DNA of 64,000 nt from Apiotrichum sp. Y4204. Lineage: Eukaryota; Basidiomycota; Tremellomycetes; Trichosporonales; Trichosporonaceae. The stretch spans positions 248,001 to 312,000 of the forward strand of contig JAMYHL010000010.1 of the NCBI GenBank assembly GCA_025531455.1, given 5' to 3'. The position numbers and the translations under genes are program-made. Positions 47,575 to 58,400 of the stretch are shown here, piece after piece; position 1 is the first letter of the stretch; the number at the start of each line of letters is the position of its first letter. The notes under the pieces are model-generated. The model searched no databases, was not told the DNA's origin, and saw only the letters and a program-made list of their open reading frames with translations.

Positions 47575-48815
47575 CTACTTTCCGCAGTGCGCGCGGTTGT
47601 GCCAGAAACCGCGCTCCCAGCCCTGCTTGCCCTGGAGCCAGCCGTTGAGCATTTGGTCCATGTAGTCCATGTTGGGCTCTGCCGGTCAGTTGGAACACAA
47701 AACTTGAGACAAAGTCCCTGTACTCACGAGCAAAGCAGCCATCCTTCCAGGCAATCCCGTCGACCGTTGCCTTAGTCATGCCCTGGGACCAGCCGTTGTA
47801 TGCGCCGAGGCCGAGGAGGACGCTGCCGCCGTGGAGATCGATGCGGTTGCGGAGGTACTCGGCACCACGGTTGATGTTGAAGTCGACGTCCATGCAGCTA
47901 AAGTGTCAGTAAATGTGCACTGCGTTGTCCCTTTCCCCCTTTGATGGTTACTAGACTCACTCTCCTCCGGGCGCGCCGTCGCAATTGATGCCGAAAAGCT
48001 GCATGAGACCCTGCTCGCCAGCGCCACCCTGTTTCTTGGGCTCGCACGTCGACTCCTGCTGGGCGATCGCGGCGAGCACGATGGCCGGGATGCCGTGGCG
48101 GGCTCCGTACTCGTAGAACTTGTCAAAGAATTGCGTGCACTGGTCGTAGGGCGGGGCGCCGGTAAGCTCGACAGTCTTGATCTGGTCAAAGGTGAGGTGG
48201 GGCGGGTTCCAGCCTCCGCCGTCGAGGCCGCATTCGAGCCACCAGCGCTGGCCGTTCGGCGAGTTGGCGTCCGGCTGCGGCTCGCCACAGGGTCTGTTGT
48301 TAGATGAGCCGCAAAAAAAAAAAAAGTACGTACCCGTTGCCAGTGATGAAGCCGCCGTTGTTCTGAGGGGGCTTGGTTGGCTCCGGGTTCTGGTCGGTAG
48401 GCGGGGTGGGCTCGGGCTTCCACTCGCCGCCCTGGTTCTGGTCGCCACCCTGCTGCTGGCCACCCTGCTGCTGGCCACCCTGCTGCTGGCCACCCAGCTG
48501 CTGGCCACCCTGCTGGTGGTCGCCCTGCTGCTGCTGGCCCTGGTCCTGGGGCTGGCCCTCAGGCTTGTCCTCAGACTCGGGAGTCGGGGGGATGACCTCG
48601 AGCTGGTTGTTCTCGCCCTCGGGCTTGGGGCGGGGGCGGCACTGCTGCCCACGGCGACGGCGGGAACCACGCTGCCGGAGGCCGGCACCAGTGCCGGCGG
48701 CGGGCGCGCGCGCGAGGTGGCCGTGTGCGACGGCGTTGCCGTTGCCGTGGACGGGGCCGGCAGCGGCGAGGGGGAGCGCAGTGAGCAGCGCGGCGAGGAT
48801 GGTGGTGGGGAGCAT
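47575..48815 (-). CDS. Secreted lytic transglycosylase / lysozyme-fold (SLT) protein
   Basis: Exons (minus): 48815-48334, 48293-47961, 47897-47728 and 47678-47575, giving 362 residues; all junctions keep frame. A signal peptide (MLPTTILAALLTALPLAAA) precedes a basic segment and a Gln/Gly-rich linker with QQQGG repeats (about 95-135), then a Pro/Glu-rich spacer. The domain at about 205-345 carries the transglycosylase pattern: a helix ending IPAIVLAAIAQQES, with E241 as the predicted catalytic acid; GEQGLMQLFGINCDG; a helix with INRGAEYLRNRI; then LGAYNGW. These are the ES, GLMQ and AYNG motifs of SLT/GH23 enzymes, which cleave peptidoglycan in bacteria. Cysteines fit an extracellular protein. 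The substrate in a fungus is unknown: bacterial peptidoglycan, chitin-type polymer, or none. Confidence 0.87.
48446..48530 (-). repeat. 15-bp coding repeat (QQQGG)n
   Basis: Five to six copies of a CTGCTGGCCACC-containing 15-mer, several identical, encode the Gln/Gly linker of the secreted SLT-like protein. The near identity points to recent expansion and likely length polymorphism. Confidence 0.85.
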
Positions 48816-49483
48816 TGTGAAAGAGTGACTGGAGTGAGAGGGGGATGGGGGAGGGAAAGGGGAAAGAGACGGGGATGGAGAGAAAAGGAACGAGAGAGAA
48901 CACAACACGACAGTGATAAAAGAGACAAAGACAAGAATGTCTTTCGGTCTGTATCCACTGCCAACCTACGGACTGGGCACTGCGGGCTGCGAGGGGTTAG
49001 GTGTGAGCTGGGTGAGTCTTTGGTCAGTACACCAGGCCCTACCAAGCCCACCAGGCCCCAAGGGCAATTGTCCCCGATCCTCTGCGATTCTCTGATCCCC
49101 CCAGCGCAGCATGGAGAGAGACAGAATGGTCGTGGTGTATCAAGAGTGGTTGGTTTGGTTGCGTTCGTGTGCCCATTTCGAGTGCCACCGTTATGCCAAG
49201 CACCGCCCAGGACGCCGAGACTGCCGAGAATGCCAAGGCAGTCGGGAAGGACGTGAGGGACAGGCCCTACACGCGGCTGGGGATCCCGGGGTGTGCCCCT
49301 TTGCACCTGAAACTCGGTCAGAGTCAGTGGAATTCAGGACAGGTGTGTGGTGTGTGTGGGGTGTGGTACTGGTCCTGCGCGCGGTACTGCTCTGTTGTGA
49401 TACAATGCACAGGGGTTCAGTGATACAGTCAGGTCAGTGATCAGTGATCGATGCGCCAGCCACGGCACGGAAGAGAGTACAGT

Positions 49484-49508
49484 ATGTGTGTGTGTGTGTG
49501 TGTGTGTT
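49484..49508. repeat. TG dinucleotide microsatellite
   Basis: Twelve consecutive TG units. Confidence 0.9.
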
Positions 49509-49811
49509 GGAACGTTGGAAGAGGCAAAACAGTAATTAAGCGCACGGGAGCCAGGGCACTCCCCCGCCGAATCGCAGGGTATGGGATTGGAGGACAGCGC
49601 AGGATCGCACACTAGTCCTTTCAGTCCGATAGTCCACGTTCGATCGGACGCGTCGCGGGTGTACGCGCGCGTTTGCCGCGAACCCCATTCCTGACCTTTA
49701 TCCTGGACGCGTTCTTGGCCTATACTACTGTTCCACGAGAAGCCGAGAAGCTGCATTCATCGCCATCCTGGGGCTTTCTTGGTTTCTTGGCCTTTTGTGG
49801 GCCAGGCCGCA

Positions 49812-49852
49812 GCTCACAGTTCGCAGGTCGCAGCTCGCAGTTCGCAGCTCCA
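49812..49852. repeat. Degenerate TCGCAG repeat
   Basis: Alternating AGTTCGC and AGCTCGC/AGGTCGC units, five to six copies, non-coding. Confidence 0.65.
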
Positions 49853-50368
49853 GCTGTCAAGGCTTGCAACCTGGAGTTTCCAGCCCCGTGGCGTCAGTGT
49901 GTTTTCCCCTCGTGGAGGCCGGTGCGCCTGTGTGTGCTCTGCGTGTGGGCCCCTTCCGGCAAGTCCTGGTGGCGCGGCGGGTTGGAATGAGTTACAAGGT
50001 CAAGGATCAAGGTAATGGTCACAAGCCATGCAAGTCACCCGAGGGATCCGAGGGCCGAGGGGCCGCGCAAAGGAAAACTCTGAAGGCAGGCTCGGTGGCC
50101 ATTGGCTTTTGGTAGTCATCTGCTGTACCGCTGTCCTATTCTGTCTGTCTGTATTCGGGAGCACTCGCCCTGGGAAAGTGTACCTGGGCCGAGCAGCAAT
50201 GAAACGCACATTGTGACGTCAACCGCAACGCACACTCGCTAACTGTCCGTCCGTCCAGTGTAGCTAGGAGTATAGCCATTACTCCGTATGTTCCGCACAA
50301 CACCCCGGTTGATCTGCTCCTCTGGAATCCAATTCATCTAGGCTAAAAGCTATACATCTACATCTAGT

Positions 50369-53300
50369 CTACCAATCATCGTCCGGGGGTGGGATGCCGC
50401 CGCGCTTCGGCCCGTCATCGCCGTCGCTGTCGTCGCTGTCCACAATCTTGGCGCGCTGGAACATCTCGTCCATCTCCTGCTTCTTGCGCTCTTCGGCGGT
50501 CATGACATTTGCGGCGGGGACAAACTTGGGCCGCTGGACCTTGGTCGCTGGCGGGGCGGCGGAGAGCGGCGTCATGCCCGCGGGACACAGGGCGACACGC
50601 GACGGCGGCGTGTCCTCTCCTTGCAGCCATGCTGCGGCAGTGCTCACTGCCCGCGGCTCGATTGTTGGCACGTAGATGTCGTCCTGGAAGAACTCTGGGC
50701 GGTTGCGCGGGATTGTGAAAGCCACGTCCTCGATGGTGTTCGCCGTCAGGCGGAGCGCGTGCGCGACCTCGACCTTCTTGACGTCCACGGTCGTCTTCGG
50801 GAGGAACACAACCGATAGCTGCGGCGAGCTGCCGGTGAAGTCTGAGAGTTTGCTAATCGTGTCGTCTTTGATCTCGTACGCTGAGATTGTCCGTTCGCCC
50901 TTGCCCCACACCTGCAGGATGTTTGTGTCGGAGTCGTAAACCGGGAAGAGGACGCTCGGAGATACGCCAAGAGATTGGGTGGCGATCGTTGTGATCTCGC
51001 TGTCTCCAATCTTGTAGAGGTTTAGCTGGCGGACCGAGCCGCGTCCAAAACCGAGAGACAGGATGTGGGACTCGTCGACCCATGCGAGCTGGAAGCTGCG
51101 GGGGCTGGCATGCGCTTTCCCAATGACCATCGTGGCGAGATCGCGAGGGTCGAGAACAGCAACCCTCGAGTCCTTTGTTGCAACCGCAACCCGATCTCCG
51201 TAGGGCGACAATGCAAATCCGGTGATCTGTCGTCAGTCTCAGCAAAGGCCACTAACTCACGGCTTTGACACCCAGTTCCACCTGTTTCACCTCCTCACTG
51301 GCAGAGAGGTCAAAGAACCGCAGGCTGCCGTTGCCAAATTCGTTGGTGGCGACAACCAGCAGATCCTTGGCTGTCGGGTGGAACACAATCTGAACAATCT
51401 TGTCGATCTTGTTGCCGCGCAGCACCTGAGCCGGTTCCGGGCCAGGTCCCTCGACGCCCGGCTTCCCGACATTCCATACCCGCAGCACACCATCTTCACC
51501 GGCGAGAACGACGTGGTCCGAGTACAGGTCGACCGCAAAGTCCGCGAGGCCGACACCGCCGGAAAGGTAGCCGATCCCGCCGACCGGGAGGCGGCCGCGC
51601 TTGGACAGCGGGTGCACGCAGACACGGCCGCCGGGCCCGTCGATGGGGAAAACAGCTATGTCGGGAGTCGCCCGCAGGACAATGCTGTCCTGGTGGAGTG
51701 TAACGACAGGCGGGATGTGGTCGTAGCTCGGGATAAGCGGCGACTTGCCGGCAATGTATTTGCGAGACCAGTAGGGGTTGAAGCGCGCCGAAGGGGCTGC
51801 GGGCTGAGATGGAGTGGGTGTAGCAGCGGGCGGCGGAGTGGCAGCTGCGGCAGAAGGCGCGGCAGAAGAAGTAGGTGGTGAGGCAGGTGCTTCCGACTTG
51901 GCACCAGAGACAGGAGCAGACGACGGAGCAGAAGCAGGGGCAGGGGCAGGTGTAGCGGCAGGAGCAGTGGCCGAAGAAGCAGGAGCAGGGGCGGCCGCAG
52001 CAGCGGCATTCTTCGGCGCGTCCTTCTGCTCCGTTTTCGGCGCCGCCTCGGGCGTCTCGATAGCAAGCACCTCGCGCTCGGCGCCAAACTTGACGCGCAC
52101 AAGGCGCCCAGCCCACGGCGCGGACGCAGACACGGCAGCATCAGGCACCCAGAGCTCGTAGGCCGGCATATAGCGCTCGACAAACTTGCGGACCTGGTCG
52201 TCGGACAGGCCCTTGCCGCCGTTCTTCTCCTTCATACTGTGTTCCTGCTGCAGGCGCCACTTGAAGACGTACTCGTACGACGTGGGCTCGACGGCGATGA
52301 ACGCCGAGAAGAACGGGTACACCTTGTCCCCGAACTCGCCGAGATACGTGTTCAGCTCTTCTATCGACTCGAGCGAGTGCTGCGGGAAGTACTTGCCGTC
52401 TTTGGCGGCGTACCGCGCCTTGAGCTTCTCGGAGGAGAGCGGCTGGAAGCCGAACGACCAGCCCTCGAGAACGAAGACGTCAATGGGGCCCTCGATCGAG
52501 ACAGTCTCAGAGCTGCGGTCCCCCTCGCCGCCGCACAGCGACTTGTCAAAGATAGGCAGTTCTACGCGACCACCGTTGTTGATGTCCTTGACCGCCTGCA
52601 GGGTCTTTACGGCGAGGTCGATGTCGTGCGTGCCGGGTGGCCCGCGGCCGCTAAGGAGCGGGTTGTTGGGGTGCTCGTCGGCCACCTTCTTGAGTCCCTT
52701 GTGCGGGAGGTACAGGTCGTCAAGGGAGAGTACGGCGGGGCGGAGACCTTGTCCCTTGAGCCAGTCGAGGAGCGCGTCGCAGAGCGTCGTTTTGCCGCAG
52801 CCTTGTGGGCCTTGGAACCCGACCATGAGCGGGCCCTGGGCGCCGCTGGACACGTGCGCCTTCTGGTAAGCGAGGATGTGGGGCCCGATGTTACGGATCT
52901 TGTAGGCGGTGGAAGAGTAGGTCTCATCGCCTTCAAGCGGCGGCACGTCGCGGTTCGGTGGGGGAGTGGATGGGTGAGCGGGGAGGTCAGAGGCTGGAGG
53001 GGTCAAGCCAGATGTAGCGGCGACTACAGGTTTCGGCGAGGCCAGTGGGGTGGTCTCTGTGGCAGGCGCAGAGACTGCCGGGATGGTAGGGGGAGGGGGA
53101 GGAGCAGTGGCCTCCGACTTTGGCGCGGCCGCAGCCGGTGTAGTATCTGCATCTCCCCCGGAGGCAAGCTTCGGAGGACTCTGCGCCTTGCCGTTCGCAA
53201 TAGCCTTCTCCCACTCGCCCCTCCTGGCCGGATCTACGCTCGTCCTCAGCGGCATGTTATCCCCGCCGGCGAGCCAGTCGCTAGCGCTCTGCTCGGGAAC

Positions 53301-54449
53301 GGTGCCAAGCGGGTCAGGGTAGAGATCGCCATGGTAGTCGATGAGCTGGCGGCGGGGCACCTTGACGTGCAGGGGGAGAATCGTGTCTCCGTCCTTGTCC
53401 TGCGTGGGAAGGAGGACAGCCGCGATCTGCGCCTCCATGACGGGCAGCGTCGACCAGTGCGCGACGGCCACACTGCTGCTCGTGAGCGGAGACGGGAGGG
53501 GGTGCACGACCTCCTGGTATCCCTCTGAGCCTGAGAGCTCGACCTGGCGCAGCGTCATGTCGCCCTTACCCGCGAGGAAGACGATGCGGCGCTCTTCGTC
53601 GACGAGCGGCTCAAGCGGGCCTTGCGACGTGTCCAGTGCCGCGGTAAACGAAGTCGCGAGCCCCGCGGCCGCAGTGTACAGCGAGTACTGCCGCGTGCGG
53701 GACCGCGAGAACGAGGTAACGAACATGTCACCGCCGGCAAACGCCACGCGGACAGGCTTGAGCGCCTGCATCTGCGACGAGAGGTCGCGGCTGAGCTGGG
53801 GTGCGGAGCCGGCGCGCGGGTCCCAGATATGCGCGGCGCCCTTCTTCGTCACGCCCGCGACTAGGCGGCCGTCCGCGCTCCATGCGGCTGACCAGAGTGG
53901 AATGTCGTTCGGCGAGGAGAGAGTAAGGGCCGGTTCTGGCGCGGACACGTCATAGATCGACACGACAGTACTGGCACCCAGCGCGAGTCCGGCAGTGGTG
54001 GGGTGCGCCGCGACAGCTGACACCTTGGAGCTGATCGTAGCGCGCTGGGCAAGTCCGTCCCCGTTGACAGTATAGTAAGTGACCTGGAATCAGCACCGCA
54101 CTTCCTCCCAGCTCGCCGCTCTGGTCTCATCCCCACTCACCGAGCCATCGCCGCCAGCGACGTACATGCCACGATCCTCAAGGCGGCTAAGATCCCAGTC
54201 CGCGACGGCCCCAAGCTTGCCAGTCCACACATCCCCCTCGTGCTCCCCGACCGCTGCGTACCCGCGAACGCTGACGTCTCCGCCCGGAGTGAGCGTCACG
54301 ACATGTTCCGTGTTCGCCTTCACGACCGAGCTGTATGCCGCCGTGTTGGTCGGCGCGTTGGACGACAGGCCCGTGCGGTACCACGCGTCCCGCGGCGGCA
54401 CGGCGGGCACCGCGTTGCGGAATTTCGTCGCGCCAAACTTTGGGGCCAT
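50369..54449 (-). CDS. Tandem coronin (coronin-7/POD-1-like) with inserted D-glycerate-3-kinase/Tda10 domain
   Basis: Exons (minus): 54449-54141, 54083-51261 and 51226-50369, giving 1329 residues. Introns of 57 and 34 nt keep phase 0. Coronin unit 1 (about 1-400) starts FRNAVPAVPPRDAWYR and includes RRIVFLAGKGDMTLRQVE, LPLHVKVPRRQLIDYHGDLYP and ASDWLAGGDNMPL, as in coronin-7. After a Pro/Ala linker, a kinase spans about 490-755: Walker A GFQGPQGCGKTT (about 523), LSLDDLYLP, NPLLSGRGPPGTHD, IFDKSLCGGEGDRS, VFVLEGWSFGFQPL and YVFKWRLQQE. These match D-glycerate kinase (GLYK) and yeast Tda10. A second Ala/Pro linker leads to coronin unit 2 (about 865-1300): GGRVCVHPLSKRGRLP, GEDGVLRVWNVGKPG, DSDTNILQVWGKGERTISAYE. 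The C-terminus is acidic and ends PPPDDDW. The kinase and both linkers lie in one exon. Confidence 0.92.
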
Positions 54450-55274
54450 CGGCGCTAGAGAGTGGATGAGTGAGTGGGTTGAGTGGGATTGAGAAGGGGT
54501 GGGAAGATGGGCATGGGATGACTGCGGGAGCTCGACATTGTCTCATGGATGCCCCTCGTCATTCACAACATGCACGACTGTGGTTCGGCTCGTTGCGCAC
54601 AGCACATTCGACAAACGTCACGTGCAGGGTCAATGACGGCGCGGGGCTCCAGAAAACAAATCACGCGAAAAACTCATGGTAGTCGCGTGAGTGCCTTGGA
54701 GGTGATCACGTGACTCAACTTTTTCTTGATGGAGGGCTGAAGGGCATGATGTGGAAAATCGTGCAATTCGAGGGCGTTTTGCAAGCCCACACAATGCACA
54801 CAAAGTACAAAAACCAACTGCTACAGCGACAGTTGTCGCGACTGACGAGGGACACGCAGAGAACGGAGCACCCGACTGACTGAACTCCCCGCTGTATCTG
54901 CGTATATCAGATATCCGCCACACATGTCCACCCTGCCAATCCAATCCTGTCCGGCCTGTCCATCTGCCAGATTAGAGTTTCTCGGCCATCTAGTTGTCGC
55001 CCATAGTACCCGTCGCCTACGCCTGCTCGGGGCGGCGCGCGACCCTGCGGCGACTCGGCGTCCGACGTCCGGCGTCAAAATCCTGGCAAAGGATGGTCCG
55101 ACCTCGGATCTCGTTCGCGCCACAGCGGAAGCTTTCCTCCATCCTCCGCTACAATGGTCAAGGGTCAACGGTCATCCTGCTGACGAACTGATGTCCGGCT
55201 ACTAACGGGCTCGGAATATTTCAGTTGACGCGCCTTTCTTATCTGATCCGCCGACATCGGGCCTAGACATGGGC

Positions 55275-55300
55275 CGTAGACCCCGTAGACCCCGTAGCGC
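55275..55300. repeat. CCGTAGACC nonamer repeat
   Basis: About three tandem nonamers, the last one degraded, in non-coding DNA. Confidence 0.7.
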
Positions 55301-55430
55301 CGCTTGCCCATACCTTCCTAGCGCACTACTTCCGTAGCTCGCTCCGTGCCGCCGTAGCGGCGGCTCCGACAGTCAGGAGATTAGGATAGTGGGAGATCAG
55401 GCGGTACTGTATCTGCGGTTCCGAGGATGG

Positions 55431-55465
55431 CGAAGCACGAAGCGCGAAGCGCGAAGCACGAAGCG
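55431..55465. repeat. CGAAGCR heptamer tandem array
   Basis: Exactly five copies of a 7-bp unit, alternating CGAAGCA and CGAAGCG, non-coding. Confidence 0.85.
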
Positions 55466-58400
55466 CAATGCCTCGGAGCTACGTCTGGCGACGGTCCACA
55501 GAAAACAGGATAAAAATGGTTCCCACGAACCCACGGCTCGGGGTTAGTCCGACAACCCTGTTGATGACTGGGCTCGAAATTTTATCAGGGAGGGCTCCAC
55601 TCCCAGGAATGGGGTACCGTCCATTTTCTCGGCAGGGTGGTAGCGGGGTCTGTTCACCGCGCGAGCGGTGTATGCATGCTGGCCTGAGCTTGAGCTTGTG
55701 CTGACTCACCCCCAGGCCGCCAGTCTACATTGTTTAGGACTGGAGGGGTAGCTGCAGGATTTGCGATCGCAGGCGCAGCACCTGGCCAGGCCGCGCCGAC
55801 ATGCCATAAACGCTTCCTTTCGGGTCACTTCTGAGGTTCTGCACGCGACCGGTTATGAAGAATCGAGGGCCTGGTCCATCATCTTTGTCGCACCCGCTGC
55901 TTCTGTGTTGTCATTGTCTCCAATGCAAATCCGGCAGACCGGTAAATAGCCGGCGCTGTCAGTGCCACCAATAAGTCCAGTCTGCGACCACTCCTCAAAA
56001 CCTCGACCTCGAAGCAGCAGCGGAAGCAGCTGGTACTACGCCGATTCAACTAGGACCTAACTGATACAGGTGATATGAATGGGAACCGGCACCTGATCGG
56101 CCTTGAAAGGTGTGGCGCCGGCATGGCCTCTGTTTATGTCTTCTAGCGCCTTGTTTATCGCCTAGCCCACAGAATGCGACACCTGCGCCACACGGTGATA
56201 TAGAAAGGGCGATCGCGGGCGATTTTCGCGGGCGGCCGTGCGTGACCCTTCATCCCATCGCTAGTATTCCTGCAGGCAGGCGAAGGCTGCGTACTCTTCA
56301 CGAGTTCCTGATGGAAGTATCATGGGGATTGGACTGGTAATGAAAGTCGACCAATTGACAGACAGGGTCGCTTCCCAGGATAACGGAACGCCCCTCGGCT
56401 TTGCGGCTGCAATAGGTTCCGGTCTCAGCCTCTAAACTATGATCCAGTGGCGGCCAGGCAAGAAGATTTCGAGGTCCTCGCCATATCCGCAAGCCACTGA
56501 CGACGATGCCGTAGCGCCATTGTCCGGAGTCCGGAGCCTGGTCTGATTTGCATCAGGGACCAGCAATGGCCCATCCCGAGGATGGTATCCCGCTGTTTAC
56601 CCCCGCGCCGTTGATTGCCGGCTATGCCCATGCAGCGTCCAGGCACCATGCGATCCGAAGTCAGCTCGTGGCCGCAGATGAATGATGATAACATTTGCAC
56701 CACACGACTTTGCTGGCCAACAAGACGGTCCGAGGAACCCCCGACCTGGGCCTGGTTCCTAGGTCTGTTGTGCCTGGTGTGCGTGCGGGTGATCAATGCC
56801 GCAACCATGCCGCTACCACCTGCAAGTAAACGTAGTATGAACGTGAGCACCTGAGTTAAGTCACACGAGTTGTAATGAGTCAAAGGCACAAGAGTTGTAG
56901 TGGAGGCACAGGAGTATACCCTTGAGTCGTAATAGATTGAGAGCGGGATAACCGGGGCAGTCCCGAATCATATGGGATTGCGATATCGCTCAGAAAAGGT
57001 CGGACTCACACAACAACTGTCGTGCCTTCGACGTCATCCAAGAATGGGGGGAATTTCGGAGTTACTGGCGACCAGAAAGCTGTCTTCGACATCGAGTGCA
57101 ATAATTGAGCATACAAAGAGCCTGCTGTAAACAGAGGCAGTTCACGAGATCGGCTGACAAGTGGGCCGCATGTAAAGGTTGCGATCGTCGTGCGGTCCGC
57201 ACCGCGTTATCACGATCAGCCCTTCGAGTTGTACACATGTTACATGAGCGCGGTCACGACTGTGTGTGCAAGTCGCGAATCTTTGTTCCGACAACAGTCA
57301 CAGTTACTGCTTGTCGCTTCCTGAAGATGCTGTTCACCGTCACGAAAAGAAGCTTTGAAGCGTCACTTGACTCGCGCATTGTTCTACCTCATCTGTTGCT
57401 ACGGTCTCCACAACGACATGAAACGCAGTAAATCCACTCGGCGGTCAAGCGTCCGTCCACAGGGACCCCCGCAACCCACAGACCCCAACCCCAAACTCTG
57501 AACTCTCCACTTGAAGCGGGGCAGCAGGCTTTGCGGCCCGTGAAGAGCGTCCAGCCAAGCCCAGTACCCCGCTTTCACGCGTTCTCGTAAGATCAAGGTT
57601 GGAGATTACTAGTAGACCGTGTCTGAAAACTAATCTCCAAACGTCAGCAAGTGTTGTAGCTAATATCTCAATTCCTGCCAATGGGGGGAGGACTATGGGG
57701 GTGTCGGTTAGTATTCAAACTCTGCCACCGCGGGTGCGTGTATGAACAAAGGAGTGGTCGGGAAAGCAACGTGGTGGATCCTTCAGTCCAAGCATGCTCG
57801 GTAGTCCTCGGGTCTCGATTGGCGGCCCATGTGCGACACGTTCTCCGCAAAGCCAAGAGGCCCCTGTTGCGCCGCACACGTCGCCGACGCTTGGTCCTGG
57901 GCCAAACCCCGAGCGGACGAGGCTCAGCCGCCACATGCCGCTCGGCCGCTCGCGGCGCATCGTCAACGTGGTCTGTGTTGCGCCGCTGGGTCCCAAGTAT
58001 CGGCCCCGGCCTCAGGAAGATCCGAGGTGCTCGGTACCGCCCGGAATGTCACCCAGAATGTCAGCGGCGTGGGCGAACATGTCTGGGACTGGTCGTTGTC
58101 AAACCACAACACCGCGATGCTTGTCCTTGTGGTGGTGGCTGATGACGCGCTGGCGCCGCGATTGAGACAGAGGTCAGTGTCCAGGATCTCCAGGATAACA
58201 GGGGCTCGAAGGGAGTTGCCGCGGACACGACGGGTGAACCTGACGGCTTGGCGAGGTCTGGGCATTGCGCATTGCATCCTCCGAAACAGGCATTCGACAG
58301 CGCCAGTGTCGCTGTGCGCTCGCCATCTCCGTCACAGGCTCACAGTCCTATTCACAGCCTCAGACGACGGAGAGTCCTTCCCAGAAACACTCTGCCGAAG

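Larger units (their letters stand above)
48816..50368. other. Intergenic with microsatellites
   Basis: 1.55 kb containing the promoter of the SLT-like gene and the 3' flank of the coronin fusion. It holds a TG dinucleotide run (49484-49508) and a degenerate TCGCAG-type repeat (49812-49852). No gene supported. Confidence 0.55.

Noticed and set aside
52239..53528. 429-codon plus-strand frame
   Set aside because: It is antisense to the kinase part of the coronin fusion, with Arg/Val/Gly-rich mirror composition and no domain.
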